This document shows positions 43,082-51,655 of a DNA stretch of 64,000 bases, piece after piece; position 1 is the stretch's first letter; each line of letters begins with the position of its first letter. The stretch is from positions 248,001-312,000 of the forward strand of contig CAVXOE010000003.1 of assembly GCA_963763365.1 (NCBI GenBank). Direction: 5' to 3'. The notes beneath the pieces were generated by a model, which saw nothing but the letters and a program-made list of their open reading frames with translations, made no database searches and was not told where the DNA came from. This DNA comes from VAZQ01 sp963763365. Lineage in GTDB: Bacteria > Pseudomonadota > Alphaproteobacteria > Rhizobiales > Xanthobacteraceae. The translations under genes and the position numbers were made by a program.

Positions 43082-44062
43082 ATGAACCGACGTGACGTGC
43101 TGGCGACCGGCCTTGCGTCTTTCGCAGCCGGCGCGCTCGTGCCACCGGCCGCATGGGCCTATCCCGACCGTACCATCCGGCTGGTCGTGCCGTTCTCGCC
43201 GGGCGGCGCGACCGACGTGGTCGGGCGGCTGTGGGCGGAGAAGATGAAGCCCATGCTCGGCACCGTCGTCACTGAAAACCGCGGCGGCGGCGGCGGCGTG
43301 ACGGGCGCGGCGGAAGTCGCGCGGGCCCAGCCCGACGGTCACACCTTCCTGTTCGGCAATACCTCGACGCAGGTGCTCATCCCTACGATCATGCCGCGTC
43401 CGCCCTACGATCCGCTCCGGGACTTCACCGGTGTCTACATCGTCTGCAACTCGCCAACCTCGATCGTGGTGCACGAGTCGGTGCCGGCGCGCACGCTCAA
43501 GGAGTTGATCGCCTATGCCAAGGCCAATCCCGGCAAGCTGTCCTACGGCTCGGCCGGCGCCGGCACGCTGACCAACTTGGCGGGCGAATTGTTCAAGCAG
43601 CTCATCAGCGCACCCGACATCGTGCACATCCCCTACAAGGGCTCGGCGCCCGGCGTGGCCGATCTCGCCAGCGGCCACATTCCGATGATGACGCCGAACC
43701 TGGGCGGTCCGCTCATCGATTTTCATCGCACCGGCAAGGTCCGCATTCTCGCGGTCAACGCGACCACGCGCAGCCTGGGCGCCCCCGACATCCCGACGGC
43801 GATCGAGGCTGGCCTTCCCGGCATGGTGGCCGGCAATCTCAACGGGCTCTTTGCCCCCGCCGGCGTGCCGAAGGAGATCGTCGACCGCATCGCGGAAGCA
43901 ACCCGCAGGATTGTCGCGGAGCCGGACGTCCAGCGCATTCTGATCACGTCGGGCTTCGAGCCGATCACGGATTCCGGCCCGGACGCGACGCGCGCCTTTA
44001 TCGCCGAGGAGATCGCGCGCTGGACCCCGATCATGAAGGCCACCGGCTTCAAGATGGAGTGA
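43082..44062 (+). CDS. Bug/TctC-family periplasmic solute-binding protein with Tat-type signal
   Basis: A protein of 326 residues from the ATG at 43082. The N terminus MNRRDVLATGLASFAAGALV carries a twin-arginine motif, unlike the Sec signals of the other Bug proteins in the window. Landmarks: IRLVVPFSPGGATDVVGRLW, VVTENRGGGGGVTGAAEVA, KLSYGSAGAGTLTNLAGELF, VHIPYKGSAPGVADLASGH, and VAGNLNGLFAPAGVPKEIV. An ATG at 43058 is an alternative start. It lies 76 bases after the AroE-like gene on the same strand, so the two may share a transcript and a substrate class. Confidence 0.9.
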   Translation: MNRRDVLATGLASFAAGALVPPAAWAYPDRTIRLVVPFSPGGATDVVGRLWAEKMKPMLGTVVTENRGGGGGVTGAAEVARAQPDGHTFLFGNTSTQVLIPTIMPRPPYDPLRDFTGVYIVCNSPTSIVVHESVPARTLKELIAYAKANPGKLSYGSAGAGTLTNLAGELFKQLISAPDIVHIPYKGSAPGVADLASGHIPMMTPNLGGPLIDFHRTGKVRILAVNATTRSLGAPDIPTAIEAGLPGMVAGNLNGLFAPAGVPKEIVDRIAEATRRIVAEPDVQRILITSGFEPITDSGPDATRAFIAEEIARWTPIMKATGFKME

Positions 44063-44083
44063 GCATCGCGGGCACGTCGTTTT

Positions 44084-44211
44084 CGTCATGCCCGGCCTTG
44101 TGCCGGGCATCCACGTCTTTGTACCCTCTCGCAAGACAGACGTGGATGGCCGGGACATAGGCGGAAGCGAAGCGACGTCGTCCTTCGGGCGGCTATGCCC
44201 GGCCATGACCG
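44084..44211. repeat. Family A palindromic intergenic repeat, copy A4 (long form)
   Basis: It has the same plan as A2: CGTCATGCCCGGCCTTGTGC, ATCCACGTCTTTG, ACGTGGATGGCCGGGACATA, AGCGAAGCGACGTCGTCCTT, and TATGCCCGGCCATGACC. Confidence 0.85.
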
Positions 44212-44235
44212 CGGCGTCACAATAAAAAGGCAACC

Positions 44236-44772
44236 ATGGCCCGCGTTCCCCTCATCCAAGAGCAAGACCACCCCGAACTCGCCGAGGTGGTGCAGAAATA
44301 CGCCGCCGGACGGCGCGGCAAGCTGATCAACATCTATCGCGTGCTCCTCAACGCGCCGGCACTGGCGGAAAGCTGGTTCAACCATTCCAACACCATCCGC
44401 TGGAAGACGACGCTCGACGGGCGGCTGCGCGAGATCGTCATCATCCGCATGGGCCATCTCGCCGGCTCGCAATACGTGCTGCGCCAGCATGTTCCCTCGC
44501 TCGCGCTCGCCGACGGGTTGACCCTCGAGGAATGCGACGCGCTCGCCGACTGGCGCGCCACCAAACTGTTCAGTGAGAAGGAGCGCGCGGTTCTCGCCTA
44601 TGCCGACACCATGACGCGCGACATCAAGGTTCCCGACGCGGTGTTCGCAGAGGTCAAGAAGCACTTCGACAACCGCCAGATCGTCGAGCTGACCGTGCTG
44701 ATCGGTACCTACAATATGAATGCGCGCGTCCTCAACGCGCTCGAGCTCGATCTTGAACCGCTCGCGCCCTGA
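44236..44772 (+). CDS. Carboxymuconolactone decarboxylase/AhpD-like protein
   Basis: A protein of 178 residues. The helical CMD core is visible in HPELAEVVQKYAAGRRGKLI, LREIVIIRMGHLAGSQYVL, and EKERAVLAYADTMTRDIKVP. The CxxC of AhpD is absent (GHLAGSQYV stands in its place), so it is unlikely to be a thiol peroxidase. It heads a tight plus-strand operon: 15 bases to a hydroxyacid dehydrogenase gene, which overlaps an MDR dehydrogenase gene. This suggests a role in the same small catabolic pathway. The function is otherwise unknown. Confidence 0.82.
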   Translation: MARVPLIQEQDHPELAEVVQKYAAGRRGKLINIYRVLLNAPALAESWFNHSNTIRWKTTLDGRLREIVIIRMGHLAGSQYVLRQHVPSLALADGLTLEECDALADWRATKLFSEKERAVLAYADTMTRDIKVPDAVFAEVKKHFDNRQIVELTVLIGTYNMNARVLNALELDLEPLAP

Positions 44773-44787
44773 ACTCGGAGCCTTGCC

Positions 44788-45891
44788 GTGGCGGTAACCC
44801 GAGGTCCGGTGCTGGTCGTCGAAGACGATCGCTTCCTGCGCATCGTCGGCATCGTGCTCGATCCGACGACCCCGAAGGAACGCGTCGCGGCCTTCGCGGA
44901 CTTCTTCGTGCACGACGAGCGCGACTTCGAAGGTTATTGCAAGCGGGTCCGCGCGAGGGCACCGGCGCTGTATCCGGCGCAAGTGCGGCTCGTCGACAGC
45001 CACCAGCAGATGCGGCTGCAGCTCCCCGGTAGCCAGGCGCTGATCGTCGAATCGCTGCCGGTCGGCAAGGACGAGCTCGCCATCGGCCGCAACCTGGTAG
45101 CGGTGCAGAAATTCGGTTCACGCCCGCGCCACATCGACACCGGTGCATGCGCGGCGCGCGGCATCAAGGTGCTCACGATCCGCCGGCGTGCCAATATCGC
45201 CTGCGCGGAAGTCGCCTTCATGCTGATGCTGACGCTCGCTAAGAAGATGCAGCGTGTGATGAACCGCATCAGCCCCGAGCAGCTCGCGGCGGTCGGCTAC
45301 GGCTACAAGCCGTTCGACCGCCGCCACACACCGAATTCCAACTGGGCCCGCATCACCGGGCTGCGCATGCTCAACGAAACGACCATCGGCATCATCGGGC
45401 TCGGCGAGATCGGCCGCGAGATCGCGATCCGCGCGGCGGCCTTCGGGATGCGCATCCTCTACTTCCAGCGCACGCGAATGTCGGAAGACGAGGAGCGCGA
45501 GCTGCAGGTGAACTACGTGCCGCTCGCGACCCTGCTCGGCCAGAGCGACTGGGTCGTTCCGCAACTGCCCGGCGGGCCGGCGACCAAAGGCCTGATCGAT
45601 CGCGCGCGGCTCGCTCAGATGAAATCCGGCGCCTGCCTGATCAACGTGTCGGATCCCACCGTTGTCGACCGCGCGGCCTTGATCGAGGCGCTCAAATCAG
45701 GACGGCTTGGCGGTTTCGGGCTCGACCCGCTCTATGAAGAGCCGGGCCGCAGCACCGACGAGCTGTTGAAGTTCGACAATGTCGTGATCTCGCCGCACAT
45801 CGCAGGTCAGCCGCGCTCCAATGCGCTCAACGACCTCGCCGACATGATGGAAAATCTGTCGAACGTCCTGGCGGAGCAGAAGCAAAAATGA
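44788..45891 (+). CDS. D-isomer 2-hydroxyacid dehydrogenase (divergent member)
   Basis: A protein of 367 residues starting with GTG 15 bases after the CMD-like gene. The NAD-binding motif is IGIIGLGEIGREIAIRAAAF. The catalytic regions are CLINVSDPTVVDRAALIEA, FGLDPLYEEPGRS and VVISPHIAGQPRS (His). Where most members have NxxRG with a catalytic arginine (INTARG, VNTSRA), this one reads INVSDPTVV, with Asp at the usual Arg place, so activity may differ. The N-terminal lobe is unusually long. It overlaps the following MDR gene by four bases (ATGA). Confidence 0.85.
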   Translation: MAVTRGPVLVVEDDRFLRIVGIVLDPTTPKERVAAFADFFVHDERDFEGYCKRVRARAPALYPAQVRLVDSHQQMRLQLPGSQALIVESLPVGKDELAIGRNLVAVQKFGSRPRHIDTGACAARGIKVLTIRRRANIACAEVAFMLMLTLAKKMQRVMNRISPEQLAAVGYGYKPFDRRHTPNSNWARITGLRMLNETTIGIIGLGEIGREIAIRAAAFGMRILYFQRTRMSEDEERELQVNYVPLATLLGQSDWVVPQLPGGPATKGLIDRARLAQMKSGACLINVSDPTVVDRAALIEALKSGRLGGFGLDPLYEEPGRSTDELLKFDNVVISPHIAGQPRSNALNDLADMMENLSNVLAEQKQK

Positions 45892-46865
45892 GCAAGGCAT
45901 TCCGTTTCCATGCGACCGGCGCGCCGGAGGTGTTGCGGTTCGAGGACGTCGAGATCGGCGAGCCCGGCCCCGGGCAGGTGCGGATGCGCAACCGCGCCGT
46001 CGCGGTCAACTACCGCGACGTGCTCCAGCGCAGCGGCATTCACACAGTGAAATCGTTTCCCGCCCCGATCGGGCTCGAAAGCGCCGGCGTGATCGAGGCA
46101 ATCGGCCCGGACGTGACTAACGTCAAGGTCGGCGACCGCGTCGCGTATGCGTCCGCGCCGGAAGGCTCGTATGCCGAGCAGCGCATCGTGCCGGCCGCGC
46201 GGGTCATTCCGTTGCCCGACGGCATCGACGAGCGCACCGCCGCCTCGATGATGATCCGCGGCATGACGGCGCGCATGCTGCTGCGCGAGGCGTATGTGGT
46301 GAAACCCGGCGACACGATCCTGATCCACGCCGCCGCCGGCGGCGTCGGCCTCATCGTGTGCCAGTGGGCGAAGCATCTCGGCGCCACCGTCATCGGCACG
46401 GTGAGCAGCGACGAAAAGGCCGCGGTCGCGCGCGCGCATGGCTGCGACCATCCGGTCGTCACCCCGCGCGAGGATTTCGTCGCGCGCGTCGGCCAGATCA
46501 CCGGCGGCCAGGGCCTGCCGGTGGTCTACGATTCAGTCGGCAAGGCGACGTTCGAAGGCTCGCTGAAGTGCCTGCGCCGGCGCGGCTATATGTGCTCGTT
46601 CGGCGAGGCGTCGGGCGATCCCGATCCGATGCCGCCGCGCCGCCTCGGCCAGCTCGGCTCGATCTACCTGACGCATCCCAGCGTTTCGAACTACGTCGCG
46701 ACGCGCGAGGAGTTGCTTACCGCCGCCAGCGACGTGCTCGCGATGGTCGCCAGCGGCAAGATCAGGATCGAGATCAGCCGGGAATACGCGCTGAAGGACG
46801 CCGCGCGCGCGCATGCGGATATCGAGCAGCGCAAGACCACCGGCTCGATCGTGCTGGTGGTGTAG
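45888..46865 (+). CDS. Quinone oxidoreductase-like MDR-family NADPH dehydrogenase
   Basis: A zinc-free medium-chain dehydrogenase of 325 residues. It has NYRDVLQRSGIHTVKSFPAP, GLESAGVIEAIGPDVTNVKV, GDRVAYASAPEGSYAEQRIV and the nucleotide-binding ILIHAAAGGVGLIVCQWAKH. GTVSSDEKAAVARAHGCDHP is typical of NADPH:quinone reductase (QorA-like). It reduces quinones or enoyl/enone compounds. It is the last gene of a three-gene operon with the CMD-like protein and hydroxyacid dehydrogenase genes and ends just before repeat A5. Confidence 0.92.
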   Translation: MSKAFRFHATGAPEVLRFEDVEIGEPGPGQVRMRNRAVAVNYRDVLQRSGIHTVKSFPAPIGLESAGVIEAIGPDVTNVKVGDRVAYASAPEGSYAEQRIVPAARVIPLPDGIDERTAASMMIRGMTARMLLREAYVVKPGDTILIHAAAGGVGLIVCQWAKHLGATVIGTVSSDEKAAVARAHGCDHPVVTPREDFVARVGQITGGQGLPVVYDSVGKATFEGSLKCLRRRGYMCSFGEASGDPDPMPPRRLGQLGSIYLTHPSVSNYVATREELLTAASDVLAMVASGKIRIEISREYALKDAARAHADIEQRKTTGSIVLVV

Positions 46866-46868
46866 CGG

Positions 46869-46993
46869 TGTCATGCCCGGCCTCGTGCCGGGCATCCACG
46901 TCTTTCTTCGATCGGCAACGTAAGACGTGGATGGCCGGGACATAGGCGAGCGAAGCGACGCCGTCCTTCGGACGGCCAAGCCCGGCCATGACG
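46869..46993. repeat. Family A palindromic intergenic repeat, copy A5 (long form)
   Basis: TGTCATGCCCGGCCTCGTGC, ATCCACGTCTTTC, GACGTGGATGGCCGGGACAT, AGCGAAGCGACGCCGTCCTT and AAGCCCGGCCATGACG follow in order. It sits between convergent transcripts. Confidence 0.85.
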
Positions 46994-47013
46994 AGGAGAG
47001 AGGTGCGATCCGG

Positions 47014-47427
47014 TCACACCTCGATCACAACATAGTTCTCCTCGACCGAGACCGCGAAGGTCTCGGCCACGAACGGGCCCTTCACCAGCGTCTCGCCCGC
47101 TTCCACCGACACCTTGAACTGCCGGATCTTGAGGTCGTCCGGATCGCACCACGACTGGCCGGAGCGGATGTCGAACTCCCAACCGTGCCAGGGGCAGCGC
47201 AAAAACTCCTGATGTCGCGCCAATCGGTAGTGCCCCGGCCCGTCGGACTGCACGAGGCCGACGATGCGGCCGTGGCAGAGCGGGCCACCCATGTGTGGGC
47301 AGCGGTTGGCGAGCGCGAAGAACTCGCCCTTGACGTTGAACAGGCCGATCTCGCGGCCCTTCACGGTCACGAGCTTGCTTGAGCCGGGCGCGACTTCCCC
47401 GACCGCCGCGACCACGTGGCGGCTCAT
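47014..47427 (-). CDS. Rieske-type [2Fe-2S] ferredoxin
   Basis: A protein of 137 residues. The Rieske ligands are Cys43/His45 (RCPHMGGPLC) and Cys78/His81 (RCPWHGWEFD), with an unusually long insert of about 20 residues between them (QSDGPGHYRLARHQEF). It has no membrane span. It would carry electrons to an oxygenase or be part of one. It is the last gene of a coupled minus-strand unit: its ATG overlaps the stop of the upstream amidohydrolase gene (ATGA), which in turn overlaps a second amidohydrolase gene. Confidence 0.9.
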   Translation of the reverse strand: MSRHVVAAVGEVAPGSSKLVTVKGREIGLFNVKGEFFALANRCPHMGGPLCHGRIVGLVQSDGPGHYRLARHQEFLRCPWHGWEFDIRSGQSWCDPDDLKIRQFKVSVEAGETLVKGPFVAETFAVSVEENYVVIEV

Positions 47428-48527
47428 GATAGGCGATACAGTGCCTTGGCGTTGTCGCGGAACACCTGCGCCTTCTGCGTCTCGCTCAGCTTGATCTTGT
47501 CGAAGACCTGCCGCGGATCGTCGAAGTCCCAGTGCGGGTAGTCGGACGAGAACAGCATGCGGTCCCAGCCGATCCAGTCGATCACCTCGGCGAGATGCTG
47601 CGGTTGTTCCGGTTCCTCGATCGGTTGCGTCGCGAACCAGACATGCTCGCGCACGTATTCGGACGGCGGCCGCTTGAGATGCGGGACCTCGGCGCGCAGG
47701 CGCTGCCAGTGCTTGTCCATGCGCCAGCACAATGCCGGCACCCAGGTGAAGCCCGACTCGATCAGCGCGACCTTGAGCCCAGGGAAGCGCTCGAACACGC
47801 CTTCGATCACCAGGCTCGCCAGCATGCTCTGCATGGCGGTCTCGAACGCGTAGTGCTCCTGCATGTAATAGGTCGGCCAGCCCATCGCGGTGGTCGGATG
47901 GCCGCCGCTGTAGCCCGCCGGATGGAGTCCTATCGGGATGTCATGGCGGGCCGCCGCCTCGTAGATCGGCCAGTAGCGCCGCCGGCCGAGCGGCTCCTCG
48001 CCGCGCGGCGCCAGGATCACCTGCACGAAGGCGCTGTCACCGGCGCGCCGCTCGATCTCGTCGACGGCGGCGGTCGCGTCCTCGGCGGTGATGACGATGC
48101 CGGCGCGCAGGCGCGGCTCCTTGCGCACCCACTCTTCTTTCTGCCAGTCGTTCACTGCGCGCGCCAGCGCGGCGGCGAATTCGAGGTTGCGCTCCTCCAT
48201 GCCGCCGCGGCTGAGCGAGATCATCATGCCGAACTCGACGCCGCCGGGATCGAGATACTGCCGGCGCATCAGGTCGAGGTCGGAGCCGGGCGGCCCGCCG
48301 TTCGACGGATAGGAATCCGCCCGCATGCCCGATGCCATCATGCGCGGATAGGCAAGCTGGCTCGACAATCCTTGCCGCACATGCGGCCCGAAGGTCGCCA
48401 TATGATCGCGCCAGCGCTTTTCGAGGAACGGATGGAGGTCGGCGTTGGACCGCTGCACCGGATGGATGTCGCAATCGACGACCGCGAGCTTCTGCGACAC
48501 CGTGCGCTCAAGAACCGGAATGTTCAT
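47424..48527 (-). CDS. Amidohydrolase-2 family metal-dependent hydrolase (second of a tandem pair)
   Basis: A TIM-barrel protein of 367 residues from the ATG at 48527, preceded by AGGAGGCGGTGCC. The metal-site opening is VVDCDIHPVQRSN (D-x-H in place of HxH), with IGLHPAGYSGGHPTT contributing the later histidine and MLFSSDYPHWDFDD the catalytic Asp. ALIESGFTWVPALCWRMDKH is typical of the ACMSD/gamma-resorcylate decarboxylase-like group. Such enzymes hydrolyse or decarboxylate ring-cleavage products or hydroxybenzoates. It overlaps its neighbours by four bases on both sides. Its upstream neighbour is a paralogue. Confidence 0.9.
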   Translation of the reverse strand: MNIPVLERTVSQKLAVVDCDIHPVQRSNADLHPFLEKRWRDHMATFGPHVRQGLSSQLAYPRMMASGMRADSYPSNGGPPGSDLDLMRRQYLDPGGVEFGMMISLSRGGMEERNLEFAAALARAVNDWQKEEWVRKEPRLRAGIVITAEDATAAVDEIERRAGDSAFVQVILAPRGEEPLGRRRYWPIYEAAARHDIPIGLHPAGYSGGHPTTAMGWPTYYMQEHYAFETAMQSMLASLVIEGVFERFPGLKVALIESGFTWVPALCWRMDKHWQRLRAEVPHLKRPPSEYVREHVWFATQPIEEPEQPQHLAEVIDWIGWDRMLFSSDYPHWDFDDPRQVFDKIKLSETQKAQVFRDNAKALYRLS

Positions 48528-49640
48528 GGCACCGCCTCCTGGCTCTGCATTGGAGTCTTGCCAGCCCCGGCAGCCTCGCGCAAGCGTGGATAGGTGTCGA
48601 GCGCGTTGTCGATCAGCAGCCGCCGCAGCGTAGTCTCGCCCAGGCCCTCCGGAAGCACGTCCTCGCCGTCGAAATGCCAGTGCGGGTAGTCGGTCGAGAA
48701 CAGCAGCACGCGATCGGAACCGATGTGTTCCAAGGTCGCGAGCAGCTTTGCGGGATCGGCCGGCGCGTCGATCGGCTGCAAGGTCAGACGGACATGATCG
48801 CGCACGATGTCGGCCGGCAGCCGGTCGATCCACGGCGTCTCGGCCCGCATGCCGCGCCAGGATTTGCTCGCACGCCAGAGGAGCGTCGGCAGCCAGGTGA
48901 AGCCCGAACTCGATCAGCACGAATTTCAGGCTCGGGAACTTCTGGAACACGCCCTCGGCCAACAGGCTGATGATCTGGTTCTCGAACGCGGCGCTCTGCG
49001 CGACATAATCCTCAAGCTGATAGGACGGCCAGCCAGCCGCGGTCGGCGCGTGCCGGTAGGTGCTGCCGGCGTGGATGCCGATCGCGAGGCCGTGCCGCTC
49101 GGCGGCCTGGTAGATCGGCCAGAGATGCCGGCGGCCGAGCGGTACATCGCCCATCGCGGGCAGCAGCACCTGCACGAACCGACGGTCGGCCGCGAGCCGT
49201 TCGATCTCGGCGACCGCCAGTTCGGAATTCTGTGCCGCCACTAGGATCGAGGCGCGCAGCCTTGGCTCACGATCGAGCCATTCGCGTGCGATCCAGTCGT
49301 TCACTGCACGGCAGAGCGCCGCCGACATGTCCTCGTTGAACAGTGCGATTGCGCCATGCAGCGGATTGAGGATCGCGATGCTGGTGCCGAACGGGTCGAG
49401 CGCCTGTTGGCGCAACAGGTCGAGATCGCTGCCGGGTAGTCCCGACTTCGGCCGCCAGTCCGGCCGCGCGCTGAGCGGAGAATTCGGCGGATAGCTCGTC
49501 AGCGTGAACGGCGTGCGGTCGATATGCCGGTTGATGAACTGGTCGCGCCAGACCTCGTCGAGATAGGGCAGCAGCGCCGCCGTGCTCGGCACCGCCGGAT
49601 GCACGTCGCAATCGATCGCGCCTTTGTAGGGGACCTTCAT
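48524..49640 (-). pseudogene. Amidohydrolase-2 family protein (first of a tandem pair), one frameshift
   Basis: A paralogue of the following gene, about 371 residues. It starts MKVPYKGAIDCDVHPAVPST and runs through GSDLDLLRQQALDPFGTSIA, GIHAGSTYRHAPTAAGWPSY and FQKFPSLKFVLIE. Near 48908 an extra base shifts the frame; without it the product continues SGFTWLPTLLWRASKSWRGM, then MRAETPWIDRLPADIVRDHV and LFSTDYPHWHFDGEDVLPEG. The stop at 48524 overlaps the next ATG. The literal frame reads into the neighbour as a 738-residue fusion, which I regard as an artefact of the indel. Its function is as for the paralogue. Confidence 0.82.
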
Positions 49641-49745
49641 CGCTTCAATATACGAGGCTGCGACTTCCCCCGCAAAGGCAGAGCGCCCCCTCCGATCGAT
49701 GCCCTCAGTCTCAAGGACCGAGAGAGCTGAGCAGGCTCAATCGAA

Positions 49746-51350
49746 CTAATGTCCCATCGCCATCGCGGTGAGCCGCGCGGGATCGGGATGCATCTGGTTG
49801 CCGCGCCAGGCCACGTGCATGTCGGGCCGCAGCAGCAGGAGGTCGTAGCCGTAGATGTCGCGCGGCGCGGCATCCGGCACGTCGAGCACCTGCAGCGGCG
49901 CGCCGACCGACGCGAAGGCCCGCGCAAGTGCATCAGCCGCGACGCGCGTGCCGCCGAGCCGCAGCAACGTGTAGCCGTGGCCGTAGCCGATGCGATCCTG
50001 CATGGCGGTGCCGTCGTCGAGCCACGCGTGCGGCAGCCGCGCGCCCGGCCAGGTGGTCGGCGTGTACTCCATGAATTTGTATTCCGGCCCCTCGCCCGGC
50101 TCTTCGGCGATCAGCGGCGAGCCGATGTAACGGTAACCAAGCTCGGCGCCGATCATGTCGCTCGCCTTGCGCTGCTCGACATCGGCAAGCTGCGCGAAGG
50201 CGGCGCGCGCCGCCAGCCCCTCGGGCGTATCCTCGCGAACGAGCGGCGTATACGCGCCGCGCCACTTGCGCCGGCCGACCGTGGCGTGACGCGAGGCCGC
50301 GACGTTGTTGGCACCGACCTGCCGCCGCTCGATCTCGTATGACGCCAGCAACTTCTCCCCACCCCAGCCGGCGAGCGCGCCGGCAAGCTTCCACGACAGG
50401 TCGATGGCGTCGCCGACGCCGCTGTTCATGCCGAGGCCGCCGGTCGGAATGACGAGATGCACGGCGTCGCCGGCGAGAAACACCCGGCCCTCGCCATAGC
50501 GGTCGGCCAGCAGCAGGTTCTGCCGCCACATCCCGGCAAACAGCATCTCGTATTCGAGCGGCATCGCGATCGTCTTTTCGAACATCGGCTTCATCTCGGC
50601 CTCGCTCTCGACGATCGAGTGCAAGGTGAAGTGCCGCGTGGAGTCCTGCACGATCAGTTGCGTCGAGCGCTCGTCCGCCACGTGGTAGTGCCGGCCCTTG
50701 CCGATCGGGATGCGCTCGTAGAGCTCGTCGCACCGGTAGAGCGCCTGGCAGAGCTGGAGCAACTGGTCGCCCTTTAGCGCGATGCCGAGCTGCTTGCGCA
50801 CCGTGCTGCCGCCGCCGTCACAGCCGACGAGATATTGCGCCCGGATGTCGGACGTGACGCCGGCCGTGCTTCGCACTGTCGCGGTGACGCCCTCGGCGTC
50901 CTGCGTGAACGACAGGAACTCGTGGCCGTAGCGCACCGAAATCGCCGGCATCGTCTCGGCGATCGACTTCAACAAAGGCTCAAGAGTGTATTGCGAGATG
51001 AGCTGGTAGGGCTCGAGCGGCAGCGAGCCGTCGGTACACTTGGCGATGCGCGCCTTTGCTTCGGCAACCGATGGATGCGGATGATGCACCAGCGGCGGCT
51101 CGATGAGCGAGAACACCACGAAGATGTCCATCGGGCAATGCGCCGGCAAACCGGCCCCCCGCACGCGCTCGGCGATGCCCATGCGCCGGTAGATCTCCAT
51201 GGTGCGGGCGTTGCACCGCTCCATCTTGGGCAGAAAGGCCGGCGCCTCTTTCTGTTCGATGAGAACGCAGCGCACGCCGCGCAACGCGAGGTCGATAGCG
51301 AGTGTCAATCCGGTCGGCCCGCCGCCGACGATGAGAACCTGGGTGTCCAT
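49746..51350 (-). CDS. FAD-dependent aromatic hydroxylase (PheA/MhpA-type monooxygenase)
   Basis: A class A flavoprotein monooxygenase of 534 residues. The FAD-binding GxGxxG is LIVGGGPTGLTLAIDLALRG, ending at EQKEAPAFLPKMERCNARTM. The second FAD/NAD(P)H motif is LVGCDGGGSTVRKQLGI, and the third is VFLAGDAVHLVIPTGGLGMN with NSGVGDAIDLSWKLAG. The C-terminal thioredoxin-like tail (LLRPDMHVAWRGNQMHPDP) matches the phenol hydroxylase/MhpA group. It inserts oxygen into phenolic or hydroxyaromatic rings at NAD(P)H expense. It lies 105 bases upstream of the amidohydrolase pair on the same strand, so a ring-hydroxylation-then-hydrolysis pathway is plausible. Confidence 0.92.
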   Translation of the reverse strand: MDTQVLIVGGGPTGLTLAIDLALRGVRCVLIEQKEAPAFLPKMERCNARTMEIYRRMGIAERVRGAGLPAHCPMDIFVVFSLIEPPLVHHPHPSVAEAKARIAKCTDGSLPLEPYQLISQYTLEPLLKSIAETMPAISVRYGHEFLSFTQDAEGVTATVRSTAGVTSDIRAQYLVGCDGGGSTVRKQLGIALKGDQLLQLCQALYRCDELYERIPIGKGRHYHVADERSTQLIVQDSTRHFTLHSIVESEAEMKPMFEKTIAMPLEYEMLFAGMWRQNLLLADRYGEGRVFLAGDAVHLVIPTGGLGMNSGVGDAIDLSWKLAGALAGWGGEKLLASYEIERRQVGANNVAASRHATVGRRKWRGAYTPLVREDTPEGLAARAAFAQLADVEQRKASDMIGAELGYRYIGSPLIAEEPGEGPEYKFMEYTPTTWPGARLPHAWLDDGTAMQDRIGYGHGYTLLRLGGTRVAADALARAFASVGAPLQVLDVPDAAPRDIYGYDLLLLRPDMHVAWRGNQMHPDPARLTAMAMGH

Positions 51351-51411
51351 GCGCTGCTTAGATCATATTCCGTTTGAGCTGATCCATGGTCTCCGCCTGC
51401 CGTGAAAACGC

Positions 51412-51445
51412 CAAAAGGCCCCGGGGCGATGCCGGGGCCCTTGTT
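51412..51445 (-). terminator. Rho-independent terminator after the 32-residue CxxC microprotein gene
   Basis: On the minus strand, GGGCCCCGGC-ATC-GCCCCGGGGCC forms a strong GC stem followed by TTTT. It lies about 22 bases after the microprotein stop codon. Confidence 0.8.
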
Positions 51446-51466
51446 ACTCAAACTCACAGACGCCGT

Positions 51467-51565
51467 TCAATCACATCGGAAGTTGTGGTGCCGCTTGCAG
51501 GACAAACACACGCCGTTCACCCACGTGGTGACGCGCCGGCAGGTCGCGCAAAATCGCTGTGCCAT
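51467..51565 (-). CDS. 32-residue double-CxxC microprotein
   Basis: The ATG at 51565 follows GGGAG with seven bases between. The product reads MAQRFCATCRRVTTWVNGVC and ends LSCKRHHNFRCD. Two CxxC pairs (Cys6/Cys9 and Cys20/Cys23) spaced by 10 residues are the minimum for a zinc ribbon. HH and a last Cys follow, and the protein is strongly basic. A terminator closes the gene. I do not recognise a family. Zinc binding and nucleic-acid or protein contact are inferences. It stands alone between the monooxygenase gene (same strand, downstream) and a secreted-protein gene (upstream). Confidence 0.65.
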   Translation of the reverse strand: MAQRFCATCRRVTTWVNGVCLSCKRHHNFRCD

Positions 51566-51655
51566 TGTGATCTCCCAAAGATTGCAACCTTGCAACTATA
51601 GCGGGCGCTCGCACAAATGCAATCATGACGGGAAGCCTGTGGAGCGCGCCGGATC

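Noticed and set aside
47424..49640. A 738-residue fusion of two amidohydrolases
   Set aside because: The first copy loses its C-terminal motifs in the fused frame, but they are present in another frame ending at an ATGA overlap; one extra base explains the false fusion.
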